64,000 nt of DNA, from NCBI GenBank assembly GCA_018417955.1, contig JACTVC010000026.1:372001-436000 (forward strand), written 5' to 3'. The notes under the pieces were generated by a model that did not search any database, was not told the DNA's origin, and was given only the letters and a program-made list of their open reading frames with translations. Source of the DNA: Laccaria trichodermophora (lineage: Eukaryota; Basidiomycota; Agaricomycetes; Agaricales; Hydnangiaceae). Made by a program: the position numbers and the translations under genes. Each line of letters opens with the position of its first letter. Position 1 is the stretch's first letter. Shown in pieces: positions 11,311 to 24,523 of this stretch.

Positions 11311-13545
11311 TACCACCATAGGTCCGAATGTTGCCTTCTTCGCCGTGAACGTGGAATTTCAGCAAGACGGTATTGCGCATGCTTGCCGATCAAGGCGTTG
11401 AGAGGAAAAGAGCGAGCGGTATCTTGGATCCGGCGTACTTGTGTCATTCTCCAGGTTTCTTTGCCCATAATGTTTCGCCTGGTAGTCCCACTGAGAGGCA
11501 AATTCCGTTTTATTCATTCCATCTAAGTACGCTTTTCAACGATATTCTCTCAATAAGTGGCGATTAACGTTAATTTCAAGGTTCAATGGGAGAGGTTGCG
11601 ATGTTTGACAAAGCTCGGTTTTGGCCTGGTTAGAAACGCCAGCGACAGCCGTGACCAACTTGACTACGCAAGTCTTGAGCTACACTCAAATTGACTACCT
11701 ATTTTCGTGAGGCTTTATGAGGTGGGTCTTCTTGGGGTTTTCTTCAACCAACTCATTAGATTGATCTTAATGACGAAGATTCGCAAGTATTAGCTGGATG
11801 CCAGTAGTAGTCCAGCCAAAGAACGCAAGCTATGGTTTCACTACCTCGTTCAAGAGGAGCCGAAGGGCTTTAAGGGGAGGCTAGAAGATTTACGAAACCT
11901 TGGGGATGGCTCTTACCGAGATTGTGAGTTGCGCTATGCTCATTCTACTGGCGAAAATACTTATCCAGAGTTTAGTGTGAAGAACTGTTGAATCACTTTG
12001 GCGAACCAAGGTTATTGCTATTCCTGTGGAAGAGTGCGGAGCCCCTCACACAACTATCATGACTTTCAACCCTTTACTACACCGGATGCAAAGCTCCATC
12101 GTGTGGCGTTGGCATATGGAATCACCCGTTTCGCGGAACGTCCGCGCTCGGACCTACGTCTTGTAGAATTCCTCAGGAAAAGGTCGACGAACTTTCCATG
12201 AGCCTCGTCATCTACAACCGATGCCTCTCTTTCGAGAAATTCCAATGCCACCCCGGCACATCTTGTCGCGAAGCGCATTCTCCATACTGCGCCGTGGAAC
12301 TTCGTCGTGTCATCTTTCAGAAAGACGCCTAGTGGTTGGATTGCGATGCTTCGGAGGAACGGGAACGGGGCGACCTCACAATACTTTCAACCGGTTTGCT
12401 TTAAAAGTAAGCCTCATTGCTGACTTTGTTGTGTATGTGCTTACCCATCATACTAAGTCTTGGCTCCTATCTGGATTTTCACCCAACACGACCCAACACG
12501 CACGCTCTTTTTTCTTGCGTTGGTGGTACACCCGCATTGGGTTAAACTTTTGGTCAACATGTTAAGGAAAGCTTCTGCTCATTTTGGCCAGAACGAGTGC
12601 TGGCACCTGGAACATCGCCTTCTAGCACTGCAACGACATTTTGCGGGCATGAACCACGTCGACGCGCATCTTCATGACAACTTGGGACCATTGTTATCGA
12701 GGTGAGCCGGGGAAACACGTCAAAATCCTACGTACTGACTATTCGTTATGCCTACATAGCGTTTGTTACGTTCTATTCGCAATTTCACCTTCTTCTTCCA
12801 GGCCAGAAGCACGTTCGCAACCGGGGGCTTCGATTTCATATCTAGGGGTGGCACCGCACAAATTTCTAACATGCCCTTACAAAGTCATATTTCATCTTTC
12901 ACAAAGTCAATGCACGCCGTAGGTTGTGGAGACTGGAGGAGGAGCACACATGGCTCCGCAGCTTGACACTACTTCTTTCAAATGTGACCCGCTCCTCTCC
13001 GTAAGTACGCTTTCTAATATTCCCATTTTTTCTCGCCTCTAACGTAAGTTGTATCTAGATTATCAACTAGCCGCAACATAGCCTGGCCAACAGTACGTTC
13101 GCAACCGAAAGACCTTGGCGTTCGCTGGCACAATTGTGGACTTTGTAGAACTTCCAACCATCATGCGATGCCCTTCCTAAACACTGGTCTCCGACAGCAT
13201 GGCGGAAGTCATAGGACACACCTGTACTCACTTCGGATACCCAAATCACCCTTTGTTATTTTCCGCGGACGCTCCTCGAGGCGATCCCCACCTCAACCGC
13301 CCTTTTGACGACGGTCGTGAACAGCTGATGACGCTACTAAGCTTCTGTCTCGTTTTTCATTTCAACGGACTCAATAACAACACTGCTCAAGTGCTCGCAG
13401 GTGATACCGTCACATCCTCTGACAGTCACACCGAGCGCCTTATCAGACACCATCACTTGAAACGAGGCTAAAATTTCAGTCTTCACCCATGCCTGCCGTG
13501 TAAAGCGTCTTCCGAGCGCTAAACACCTTCCTTTCACCAAAACCA
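11310..13545. other. Spacer between repeat copies, no supported gene
   Basis: Short frames occur on both strands, for example 12460-12705 plus and 12066-12278 minus, but none shows a recognisable family or a consistent set of exons. Codon-like stretches ending abruptly suggest decayed coding sequence of unknown origin. Confidence 0.35.
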
Positions 13546-13548
13546 CCA

Positions 13549-14515
13549 TGTCTACCGCGAAGGGTAGCTCAACGGGAAGCCCCAGCATTGAGATTACAGG
13601 TAACCTCCCAGGTTTTTGTTTCAAGTCAAACATCTGACATCCATTGACTAGAAATCCGCGTTGAATCCCATCACATCCTCAAACCGGTCCAATTTTCGAT
13701 TGGATCGTTCGAGCGGGAATCACCTTGTCTCCTGAATGCAAAGACCCACAACTTTGAGCTGTCATCCCCCTGGCGAGCCGATGATCATGTGTAGCATTGG
13801 ACGACAAATCCAATCAATGCAGTCAACTTTCCGTTTCAGAGCCCCTCTATCTGCAAGTCCGATTCCGCGGATTGTTCCATGCTGCGTCGAAGAGCAAGAT
13901 ACCTCTTGATGAACTGCTAAGCAAGGTCGGCCCCCACTTCTCCGGAAAACAAGGCAAGTGCCTCCCTGCTGCAATCGCTCCTGTCTTGCTGATGCGGGAC
14001 TTTCTACTCTAGAATGGTCAAAATCATTTGACAAGTTCGATGTCATCCTGAAGTTTAGCCGATACGCGGGGGTGTATGCACTTCTTCCCCAAACGCCTAA
14101 TGCAGGTGCTATCGATCTTAGAATGCTTTAACCAAGGCAGAACCTCCGACGAGTGGCGACTTACAACCTACAACGGATGAGTTATTCAACGGTTAGTCTG
14201 CTTGGTCTCCGACTACTCTGACTAAACCTTACTGCTAGGTTCCGAGTCCTGGTCATCGGCAAAGTAGCCCTCTTATACCTCTATTCTCAGGTATTAGCTC
14301 ACAGTTTGTTTTTACAGAGTGGTGTAGGGAAATCTTCTCTTATCAACGAATGCTTCGGTGTCAAGGATGCTGTGAGGTCATTTCCCCGTCTTCTCAAGAT
14401 CCGCTCCTAAAGCTTGTCCTTCCCCAGACCGTGGCTCATTCATAAGCTGCTGTGTCGGATATCAATACTGAGATTATATCCAGCGAAAATGGAAGATTTG
14501 TTCTGCACGACAGCA
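13549..14515 (+). pseudogene. Broken P-loop GTPase gene
   Basis: The plus strand starts with ATG at 13549 (MSTAKGSSTGS) followed by an intron-like gap. Reading fragments of the N-terminal part follow, including EPLYLQVRFRGLFHAAS and EWSKSFDKFDVILKFSRYA. A G1 motif is split by an intron: VLVIGK at about 14241-14263, then SGVGKSSLIN from about 14321. After another intron, SDINTEIIS and GRFVLHDSK (G3 region) appear, interrupted by an in-frame TAA near 14444. The reading stops at TGA around 14521, right after HDSK, so the G3 glycine and everything beyond are missing. The N-terminal part also has stops and frame changes. It is a different member of the GTPase type found at 2939-6826 and on the opposite strand. 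Confidence 0.7.
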
Positions 14516-15560
14516 AAGCGTGACTTAATCATTCAATTCCCTGTGTACTTTGTTGTCTATGTACACATGCCATAATCCGGGAAAAAAGAAGCCAGTGAAA
14601 TGAACTTGTATAGGACCAAGAGATGGTGATATGGAGGATGTACACGAAAGGCAGTAACGCAGCTCACATTCAATGCGGGTTGCTTCAGCTTGTACAATGC
14701 CCTTTCCGGAGTTTCCCTCATGTAGCTCTCGACCAAAAATGTTTCCCTTCTGCACGCGCCAGATGACATAGTTGAAGAGCCCTTAGGGTCCCTAGCAGTC
14801 CGCTGATTCGTGTTACGACCGAGTGAATAGAACATCGTAGTCGAAAGACGAGTCTCGACTGTAGATGAGGTATTTGATGAGTTCATCGACCGCTCTGTGC
14901 AACTATTGCGAGAAAAGCCCCAGTAAAAGGCTCAGAGGTGAATTCGATGATGTTATTCCATTGAGGGACATTCGTGAATTCTTGTTTACTGATCCAGAAA
15001 GGTGGCGAAAGGTTGGTGGGAAACACCCAAGTAAACTAACTATATCTCAAGAACCTGAACGTGAAGGACGGACTTGTAACGTGAAGATTGTGGGGGTCGC
15101 CGTGGGATGGCTGGACACTGGACTCCTGTGAGTCTCTCCAGTTGATGACCTCGTCATGGATGTCCTCAGGCTCCAGTATTGTAAATTTTTCCTGTTCTCC
15201 TCGTCTTGTTCGCAGCTGTAAAGGACACTGCAAGGCTCGGAATGGTTTGTGGGAGATTGTTGCTGGTTCTGTGGGTGTCCGCTGGGTGCTCGTCAGGTGA
15301 TCGTTTCGGTAGATTTGTGTGACCGCGCCTCTTTCCTCCATGCACCTTCCTCAAAGGTCACAGATTCAGCTATGGCGGAATGCGCAAATGAAAGCGACTT
15401 CTCGAGGAAAAACAGCTCATTGAAAGTCGCAACCCAGGGAGCTACCCAGGTTTGAAGCACGACGTGGCATCCCTCTGGAAGCGGACTTTCTCTACGGCGG
15501 ATCTTGAAAGTCGCAGGTTAGATGTCATTCGAATTTACGGTAAGTGAGCTCTTATGCTGT
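14516..15560. other. Unassigned stretch between GTPase remnant and third repeat copy
   Basis: Frames of 70-109 codons exist on both strands (14557-14886 minus, 14865-15131 plus, 15036-15341 minus), but they overlap one another and none shows a known motif or exon organisation. I cannot support a gene here. Confidence 0.35.
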
Positions 15561-18500
15561 GCACCTGCAAACGAGAATGATTGTGACCTTGCAAGCGGAA
15601 AATGCTGTACGTGATCACACAGCGATTGTAGGGCCGATCTGTGCAGGAAGGGTTTATGGAAATGCGACACAGGCATGGACAACGTACCACTTGCGATTCC
15701 GACTTCAATCCAATTCAAGTTCTAAATGCGAAGGTTTTGTAGGGGTCCAGACGTTTCTACCAACCAGAATATTTTGCAGCTGGTGGGGTGGTTGCACCAA
15801 AATCGATGTTCCATTTTATGTTTCCCGTTGCCCTAATAGAATAGCCAAGATGAGTATACATGGTTCGTACATCAAACTCGACCCACCTAACCGCACAGAC
15901 CATCTTCTTCCGTTCCGCGCTAAGCAGCACCGCACGTCTACGTAGCTCTGGGCACTGGATTTGAAACTGGCGGTAAGAAACCCAAATGGGTCACTGACCA
16001 GTCCGTCACGGTCTTGAACAGTGAGGAGCGCTTTTCTGGCAGCCTGAAAGGTAACTGATCGATAAATCAGATATGAAGACCTCCCGTCGATGAGGGCTTA
16101 CCATCTCAGCACGTTGAACTGTCCCGACCATTGAGTGTCGTGACCGTCGTCGTAACCTTGAGTCTGTTATTCTGGTAAACACACAGAGTGAGAGCGGATG
16201 TAACAGACCCACCTCGACTTAAAACGTGGATGTCCTGCTTGTAATCTATGACAGCGATGAGATGCACGAGTTTGCCCCCTCTTATTTGAAACGTCATTTT
16301 GGTGAAACACTTCAAAAAGGCGTAGGCCCTTACATACGACGATTCCGCAATCTGAGCCGATCATAGGCGTCGAGTTGTACATCCCTTCAGTAGTGAAGAT
16401 TTATCGCGACTGATTATCAGGGGGTGTGTGGGAGTTGAAGGGGGGGTGATGATTCTCTTTATATCTACGGTGATATCAACTCCATATAAGGTAAAAAGCT
16501 CGAGAAGAACTCACAAGCAGTGCGTACAGAGTGAAGGTACTGTTTGTATGAGCTCCAGGCTGGCAGTGCCTAAAGATGACACCGAAGAGTGCATTGCTGG
16601 TGGCCTCGATGACGCACAACTCCACTTTTTGATTCATAATTAGATCAAGAAGTTTCCGTAAAACCGTAAGACCTTACAAAACACCACTTTCACTTGACAT
16701 TTGAACCGAGGGCCAACTTTTGTGGGGGAAGGATATGTCCCGGCCAACGGTCAAGAAATCAAATGGTGGTGAACGCCACGATGTCCTTAACGGCAAGAAC
16801 AGCCAGCTTCAGAAAAGTCGCGAAGCGCAAGAAACAACTCGCCGTGAAGGGTGCAAGATCAAAATCTCCATACACTTGAGGCCACCCCAGTCTACACCCA
16901 CGTCACTGTCTACAAGGCCGCAGGCTCATAAAGGTCCTTTATCTCTTTGAACCCATACTCTTTCCCAAAAATCTCACGGGGCCAGAAATACCGTTGCTGA
17001 TCGACATCTTCACAGAAGTCATGGAGGCCCATGGAGTTTGAGAGTAGGAGCTGGGGTCTTCCTCATCGAGGCTGAAAAGATGCGAAAGAGGCCTTCGCAG
17101 ACGAGGCCCGGGACGTAGTGCCAATACAGGTCGTATTCAGAGATGGTGGAGAGGTAGATGGAGCTGGTGGTGGTTGCTTTGTGGGCACAGCCTGCGATGC
17201 TACTTTCCCTTGTTCAGAATCCTAAGTGGAACCTGACGAAGTGGGAGGGGGGGGGGTTGAAGACGAATTGGACAAGGCCGGTTTGAAGGCGAATTCACCG
17301 TAGCAGGAGCGAATGGCACCGTCGAAGAGTCCAAAGGGGGAACAACGCCCATACCATGCACGATACACTCCTGCAACGGTTCAATGGACGAACATGGTCC
17401 GCATCAACATTCCTCCCTCTCCTTCCCATCTGCCATCCGAGATTGGGCTTGAGAGGCACAATGAAACGGCGATACCCAATTCTGAGCGATTATATGCGTA
17501 TTTCGTGGAGTAGAGGTTGAGTCCCAAGTCCAACCTTTTTGGATCTCAACTTCCATTCACGTCATTCAGGCCTCAGGTCCACGGAAACCCTGGCATTTCT
17601 CCTCACTGGAGACCTGGAATCGAGCACAACATCCTCAGTCGCGCGCTGCGCCCATCGAGCATCGAACACGTCGATTTCTAACAGTGGAGGAAGGACTTTG
17701 CGTGGCGATCACGCGGAGATGACGAGGCAGAGTTTATGTTGTCCGAGGCGTACAGGGAAGTTTGGATGAGGGTCCGGATGAAGGGTTGATAGAGTTGAAG
17801 TGGGGGAAAGGTAGTTGAGGCGGAAGACGCGGGATTCGAAGTGGAATGAGGGATTGAGGCGGAAGGAAAACTTTGGATGATTGAAAGGGCCGAGACGAGC
17901 GCCATCGCCCTCTGCCATGTTTGTTTGTACCGGCCCATGGTTGCATTCTCCATTTCCAGCCTCTGGTCGTCACTCTGCGTGATTTGGCCCGGATGGGCTA
18001 CGTCCTCGTGCGGCTTTGGCTGGAAAAATTGAGGTCGCGTTCCTCCTCCTCTACACCAGCATCACTGCGTGCAGACAACTTCCTCGAACAGCTGCATGGT
18101 GTCGAAGCAAATGCAGTTGAATCCTCACTGAAATTTCGACGTGCCTCGATTTGATTCCCATGTTATGACTGGCACTACTTAGGTCGGCCATGTAAACTCG
18201 GATGGCGGCATTAGGACCGGAGGGGCGAGGGAGTGCGAAGGAGGATCGAAGTCATGCAATTATGGTGGGTTTGCTTCAACGAGTTCTGTTTACACCGACG
18301 TACTGGTTGTGTACGAACACTTGGGTGTGTTTGTAAAGTGGTGGCCTGTGAGTGCAGTGTGAATGGGCCTTGAAGCTTTGAAGCTTGAAGCTTGAGCGCT
18401 GGGCTTGAGCTTGAGCACGCGCATCTGAGGACAGCAATTTGACATTGTAAGAAAGAAGCTCAGAATTCAACAGACGTACCTTTGTCTCAAAGTTTTGTGG

Positions 18501-18600
18501 TGCAACGCAAGGACGAGGAGTGGATGATAAGGCCTAAGGCCTAAGGAGGAATGAGCGTGTTTGCTGTATGTTTCAAGTTGTTGAGTGACGAACATCGACC
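15560..18600. repeat. Segmental repeat, third copy (about 3 kb)
   Basis: Direct repeat of 8200-11310, with deletions relative to it (for example, part of the 9290-9440 region is missing near 16570). The right-hand end (17480-18560) again matches the window start. Reading frames are more broken than in the middle copy. Confidence 0.8.
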
Positions 18601-19550
18601 TTGCATCTTGCTTGCATCCACCCCGCGTTCACCTGCCAATCACTACCATCGTAAGGAGAGGCGTTGCTGGAGTGAGAATCAAGGGCCCGAATTCGTAAGC
18701 AGAAAGGAATCTTTAAATGTGTTTCGCCATAAGAAAACTCCGAAAATGTCTGTCATAATGCATGCTCCATACATAGCGGTTTCATTTTCCCATTGCGAGG
18801 GCGCCCAGTTGGCCGCTAGAGATTGGGATTTGCATTTCCTCACGACTTGTAAGGAAACATCATCTAAAACGTGAAATTTGTGAGTTGAACAGGGCGTCAG
18901 CATGGATTGAGTCTGACACTCACTGTAAGTCAAAAGCGCGTTCATCGACCCAGTTGCATTCCTCAGAAATGGAAACGTCTGTGCGTCTTCCGGCTCTTGT
19001 TGAGTCCCAGATGTTTTCTCCGAGATGAGCCGAGACGGTATAGGCTTGAGGAACACTGGACGTTGTACGCTTGAAAACCACTCGACGTTGCGGGAGACTT
19101 GAGGTTCCATATCGCAGGCTCAAGGACCACTCTATGGCTCGAATTGATTAATAGAACAGAAATTGCGTTGTTCAATGAGCAGAGTCTAGCCAAAAGACGG
19201 CCGTGTGTGAGTTGAGCCTGTAGTTCAACATGGGGGATTCTCACATTTCTTGCGTTTGGAGTGGCCTCGACGATGATTTGCTGCTATTATCAAGGTTTGA
19301 AAATGGGCACCCATGGTTTGAAAGGAGTTGCGGTCCATTTGGAGCGAGTCAACATGGTGGTGAGTGGTGAAGAGGTGTATTCCCTACTTGAAGGTCACGG
19401 GTTTGCCACGGCAACTCTTACCCTCCCCCATTTCGCATTATATACACAGCGATCCGAGCGTTACTTCCATACCAAGATTGATATCGCTATTCCAAGAGGA
19501 GACAATAACTTAACGTGTTTACAACCCAAGCACTCTGAACACTCCACCAA
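18600..19550. other. Unassigned stretch with a 143-codon minus-strand frame
   Basis: The longest frame is 18679-19110 on the minus strand (143 codons, no recognised domain, no signal peptide). A 108-codon plus-strand frame at 19261-19587 overlaps the end of the ABC transporter gene. Either could be real, but nothing in composition or splice signals supports one over the other. Confidence 0.3.
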
Positions 19551-19552
19551 CT

Positions 19553-22500
19553 CTACCGCTTCTCCTTCACGAAAAAGTGCAGCGTAAGATAACTAGCGGT
19601 CGTGAACACCACAAAGAAGATGCCCAGTAGCGATATGTTGGGCCACCAGAACGACTGCGTCACCAACAACATCATTAGTCCCTTTCAACCTTTGAAAATG
19701 AGGGCAAAACGGACGAACCTGGGCTCGAAGACCAAAGATGGAGAGGATGGTAGCTGCTGGGAGGTCCAGTTCAACTCCGTACTGCATTGAAAGGTGAGCA
19801 CAATGACATCAGGAAAGACAAAATCACACCTTTATCTCCTTCAACTGGAGGTATCGCAGCTCATTCACAGCAAGAGCTTCAAACGCAGCATGGAAGAAAG
19901 ACACCGTATGGAGCCACTGTAAGGCAGGCGCAACAGTTTCCCGATTGATGAGCAAGCCCGTGAACAACAGACTGCGCCGTTCGTTAGCCAAGCAGTCTAA
20001 GTCCAGGAGAGAAAGACGTACTTGAACAACATGACAAGAGTCCCAACCAAACTTGCCACGCTGACACTGTCAAAGGCAATGGACAGCCACAATACCACGC
20101 TTGCAGTGGTGAGGTTAAACAGAACCAGCGTGAGCATGAACTTCCAGAAGCCGGCTACGGTTGGGACCAGTCCCACGAGGCCATAAACGATTCCGCCAAA
20201 CATCAAAGGAGGGACTAGTCGGAGGGGCAGGATGTCGAAGAGAACCTGAGTACTCCAACGTCAACATTCAATCTTTGTTAGAAGCAAAAGAGGTACGAAC
20301 TTTGGATGCAAAGTAGGTAAAAGACGAATAATACCCATTCGCCCTACGAATCTTCGTTAACACCCATCACGCCGATCAGAAAAGCACACACCTCTCCCGC
20401 ATAAACAGAATCCGTTCATTCGCAAACAGGCCCAAACTCGAAAGACAAGAGAAACCAAAGAGGGCCAGCGTGAAGAAGAAGATACCTGCAACAAAACGTT
20501 AAGCGAACAATAATAGCAAAAGCAAAAGACGAACCAAGTCGATTCTGGAATCCCGCAATATCATTCCTACAAAGCAATGAGCGCAAATCTAATGGAGAGG
20601 TTCGAGGACATACGTGACATCATGGAAGAACAATCCACAAATAACTGTCCAAAACCCCATAAGCACACGATCCTCAAAAGAAGAAAGGCAAGAAACCTAC
20701 CAGCCAACCCAACAGCCGAAAGATAATGAGCAGCCAAAAGCGCCGGATCCCTGTAAAGGTTCTTGAACGCCCGTCCACTCAAAATCCTAAACTGCGTCCC
20801 CCAACTCGCCCTCTTCCTCCCCCTCAAAAGCGACGTCTCCAACGCAACGTCCGGCAACTCCCCCGAAACATGTCCATCCCCATTCCTCACAACACCCCCA
20901 TTCCCAGACGCCTCAGCCTCTCTCTTCACTTCCTCCATCTCCCTCCGTATCCGAGCTGCAATCTCACTATCCGCATACGCCTGTACAAGCGCCGCAAGCT
21001 GAGGTGTAAGAACCACCTCCGAATTCCTCGATCCAGACGAAACGGCGTCTAAAAGCTGAGACGTCTTTCGCTTGATATAGTTCCCTGTGGAAGTGGCGAT
21101 ATATCCCCCTGTAGAAGAAGCAGCGGACGGAGGTCGTGTTTGGAGCTCCGTTTCTTCGTCTAGGTTTGCAGAGAGGAGGGAGCGGACGGACAGGGGAACG
21201 TGGTGCGGTGCGAGGAGCCCGCGTTCTTCGTCTCCTAGGTTGGTACTGTCATCTGAAGCGGGTGAGATGTCGATTTGGAGAGATTCGTTGCTGCTGCTTC
21301 GAGGTTCCATTGATGCTCGCGTGGTCATGTCAACTGTGGAAAGTGGTAAGATTAGCCAACGGAACTAGCAGCATCAGAGAGGAGAGGAAAGGAAAGCACC
21401 AACGCCATCAATGGCCTCAACACTAACAGCAGCAAGAGTAACACAAGAACCAGCACCAGCACACCACAAACATGAAAACCAGCCTCAACACCAACACCAT
21501 CAGCAGCATCCGCAACACACGAATCAACATCAGCACAAGCACCACGACCACTTCCTCCTCTCCAACAGAAGCAACAGCAACACAACCCCCCTTCTTCTCC
21601 TCATCCTCCCAACCCCCCTCAGCCCCCTCCAAACCCGAAAAACCCAAAGAGAGGAAAGAAAGTAAATTTGCCCACACCAACGGCAGCACGAACACCAGAA
21701 CCAGCTCCATCACTGGCCAGGAAAGAAAGAGTACTTTGCTAGAACCAACACCAGCACCAACGTCATCACTGGCCTCAACACGAACAGCAAAATCAAGAGC
21801 AACGCCAGAAGCACACCACGAATATGAAAACCAGGCTTAACACCATCCCCAACACCAACACAACCCTCTCCTTTCTCAACCCCCCAAAAAACCAAATAAA
21901 AACCAAATAAAAATTAAAAAAACTCACTCAAATAATCCGCCAAATTATACCCCTCAGGACACCTCATCCCAACCCCCCCAAAATACTCCTGACACCCCAC
22001 ATAATCCCCCGAATACACCATCTTCCCCTTGCTCAACAACACAAGTTTATCAAACATCGCGACGATGTTGGAACGCGGTTGATGGATCGTGAAGACCACT
22101 GTGCGGTTGTAGTTCTTTGCCAAGGAGACGAGGGAGGATATGACGTTGTGCGCGTTGTATGCGTCTAGACCTGGGGAAGGGGAAAAGGGGGTCAGTGGGC
22201 AAGGAGGAGAGGAAAAGAGGGAAGAGGGAGAAAGGTACCGGAAGTGGGTTCGTCCAGGAATAAGATGGAAGGGCTCGTAACGAGCTCACAAGCAATCGAC
22301 ACGCGCCTCTTCTCACCGCCCGAAATACCCCTCTTGCCTACAAATCACCACATCAGTCCAAACTCAGTCAAAAAGAGGGAGAAAAGAAAACGCACCACTC
22401 TCCCCAACTCTAACATCCCTAATCCCTAATATGCCCAGTTCCTCAAGCGTCTCAAGTACCCTAAACCGCTTCGCCTCAATACTCATCTCCCTAGGTAACC

Positions 22501-24381
22501 TCAACAGCGCACTATACAACACACTCTCATAAACCGTCAACGTCCCCATCAACGTATCCTCCTGATCCACGAACCCAACCAAACCCCTAAATACCTCATC
22601 GCCCACTTCTCGCCCGTTAACCCTAATCTCACCCTTCACCACCCCCCTCTTATTCTTCCTCGCCAAAATATCAAGGAACGTGGATTTGCCGGACCCAGAG
22701 GCGCCCATTATAGCTAGAACTTGGCCGGGCAACGCAGAGCCGGAGATAGAATCGAGGATGAGGTGGGAGGAGGGGAGCGTGTAGGATAGGGAGGAGAAGT
22801 GGAGAGAGGCGGGAACGTGTTCGGACATTAGTTTTGCGGATTCGTGGGCGGGGAGACGGATTTGGGAGGGGGTTGGGTTGAGGGAGGTTCGGCCTGCGTA
22901 CCAGATTACTGTGTGATTTAGAATGTTAGAAGGTGGGGAGGGGAGGGGAGGGATGGGATGGTACCTAGGGATGAGAGAAGGACGATTAAGCCGGCGCTGG
23001 CTGCGCTCAATGCGACCCATTTGGTGTTATCCGGTTTTGGAGGTCTCTACCAATCGTCATGAGCACTTTCTTCACCTCAAAAGAAAGAAAAGAGAAAAGA
23101 CGTACAACGTATCCAGGAACCTGCGAATAATGCAAACACTCTCCACCTTCACACTTCAACGTAATATACGCATCTCCAAAGATTTGGTCAATCAAATCAT
23201 TCATGGCCGGTTCCTCAAATTTACACCCCGTCCCCGATTTACAGCTAAACTTGGCGGGGCCTTTGATTTCTTCTTTGAGGAAATCGCCGATGTCTACCAG
23301 TCCACGCCCTCAACAAAAACAGAAAAAGAGACGAAAGAAGAGAAAGAAACGCACCAACACTCCCATCCTCACCACAAATAAACCGTCCAGGTACACAAGC
23401 ACATTTAACCCTCTCACACGCATACACCGTCGAATTGGTATCCCAACCCGGTATATGCGCAGAGGTACATTCCTCCAGGGCGCAGTAGAACGACTCGACT
23501 TGCGCCGTCCAGAATTGGAAAGCGCAGGTTTTGTCGAGGGAGGAGCAGGAGAAGGTTACTTGGGGTGGTCGGCCGGGGAGCATGTCGATTATTTTGCGGT
23601 CTGCGTTTTGAGGTGCGTGTTAGCGGAGAAGGGAAGGGGAGGAGGGAGGGAGGGCGTACTGGTGACATCACACATTTGATGGTTGTTGAATACCGTTTCG
23701 CCGCCTTTGTAACACGTCATATTCGCCACTGGGTCTTGGTCGTCGTTTAAGTGGGATATACCGCCTGCGAGTGGGAAACCGATACATGCGTTGTCGTTGT
23801 TGCATACTGGAGTCGAACGTCAGCGGGGGCGAGTGAAGGGAAGGCAGGGAAAGACGCGCACCATTACAATTAATACCCTCCCAACCATCTTTACATTCAC
23901 ATGACTTGCCCTCTTCTCGAAGTCGACGCTGGTCTCCGTCTGCTAGCGAGTCGCATTCTGTCTCCGTCCATCCAGGTGAGTTCATCTGATGCGAGGCGGG
24001 AAGGAAGGGACGCACGAGGATTCAGACAGTCGATGCCGCCCCATCCAGGGGGGCATTTACATTGCCCGTCGTAAGGATCACAGTACCCGTATTGACCACA
24101 TGTAAAGACGGGGAGGAGGCAGTTGAAGCATGGTGGGCACTTTGCTGGTGATAGGTTCAGCTTTGATCTAGGGTGGGGTGGAAGATTAGGGAAGGAGGCT
24201 AACCTGGTGGTACTAACGAACTCTACCAACGCACCCATCAACACAAAACCCAATAGTAGATCGAGGAAAGAGAACTCACGGAGAGTAATGACGAAGTGGT
24301 ATGATACGTGTCGACGTTCGAAGAGTTCCGTGCCAAAGCCGGGGTGGGGGTAAGAAGAAGAAGGAGTAGGGCGGGTAACAT
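19553..24381 (-). CDS. ABCG-family half-transporter with extracellular EGF-like region (yeast Adp1-like)
   Basis: Predicted membrane ATP-binding cassette transporter; the substrate is unknown. From the chosen start (ATG 24381, [10 protein letters not shown] then Ala-rich, a signal peptide; an in-frame ATG lies upstream at 24417) come a Cys-rich region with EGF-like spacing ([20 protein letters not shown]) and further Cys-rich exons. A first membrane helix follows near 22960-23010, then the nucleotide-binding domain: Walker [10 protein letters not shown], signature [10 protein letters not shown], Walker [11 protein letters not shown] and H-loop TIHQPR. The C-terminal half (21333-19553) has a linker, then a multi-helix ABCG membrane domain ending in FFVKEKR before TAG. 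The order EGF, NBD, TMD matches the fungal Adp1 group. There are many short introns and one exceptionally long one (21334-21927). No break was seen, but not every exon border was verified. It diverges from ALG12, with under 150 bp between start codons. Confidence 0.85.
21334..21927 (-). other. Unusually long, CA-rich intron of the ABC transporter gene
   Basis: Donor GTGAGT is at 21927 and the acceptor ends at 21334; the join restores [15 protein letters not shown]. At 594 nt it is about ten times the usual intron length in this window. Its plus strand is made of degenerate ACCAACACCAGCACC-type sequence, and about 21400-21500 is repeated in diverged form at 21760-21860, including ATGAAAACCAG. 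This suggests growth by tandem duplication. Open frames within it on both strands are by-products of this composition. Confidence 0.75.
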
Positions 24382-24523
24382 CGTTCTGGCAGGATAAGAA
24401 GAACCGCGTTTCCCCATGACTGAGGAAGAGCAAGAGCTGTAGCTGCTGCGCGGACAGAACAGGCACACCAAGGAAAGGTGACGATACAAACAAGCGTATA
24501 CAACTCACTCTAGATCTCTACTC

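Noticed and set aside
21352..21895. Open frames on both strands within 21.35-21.9 kb
   Set aside because: They lie inside the long CA-rich intron of the ABC transporter, whose removal restores the reading frame.
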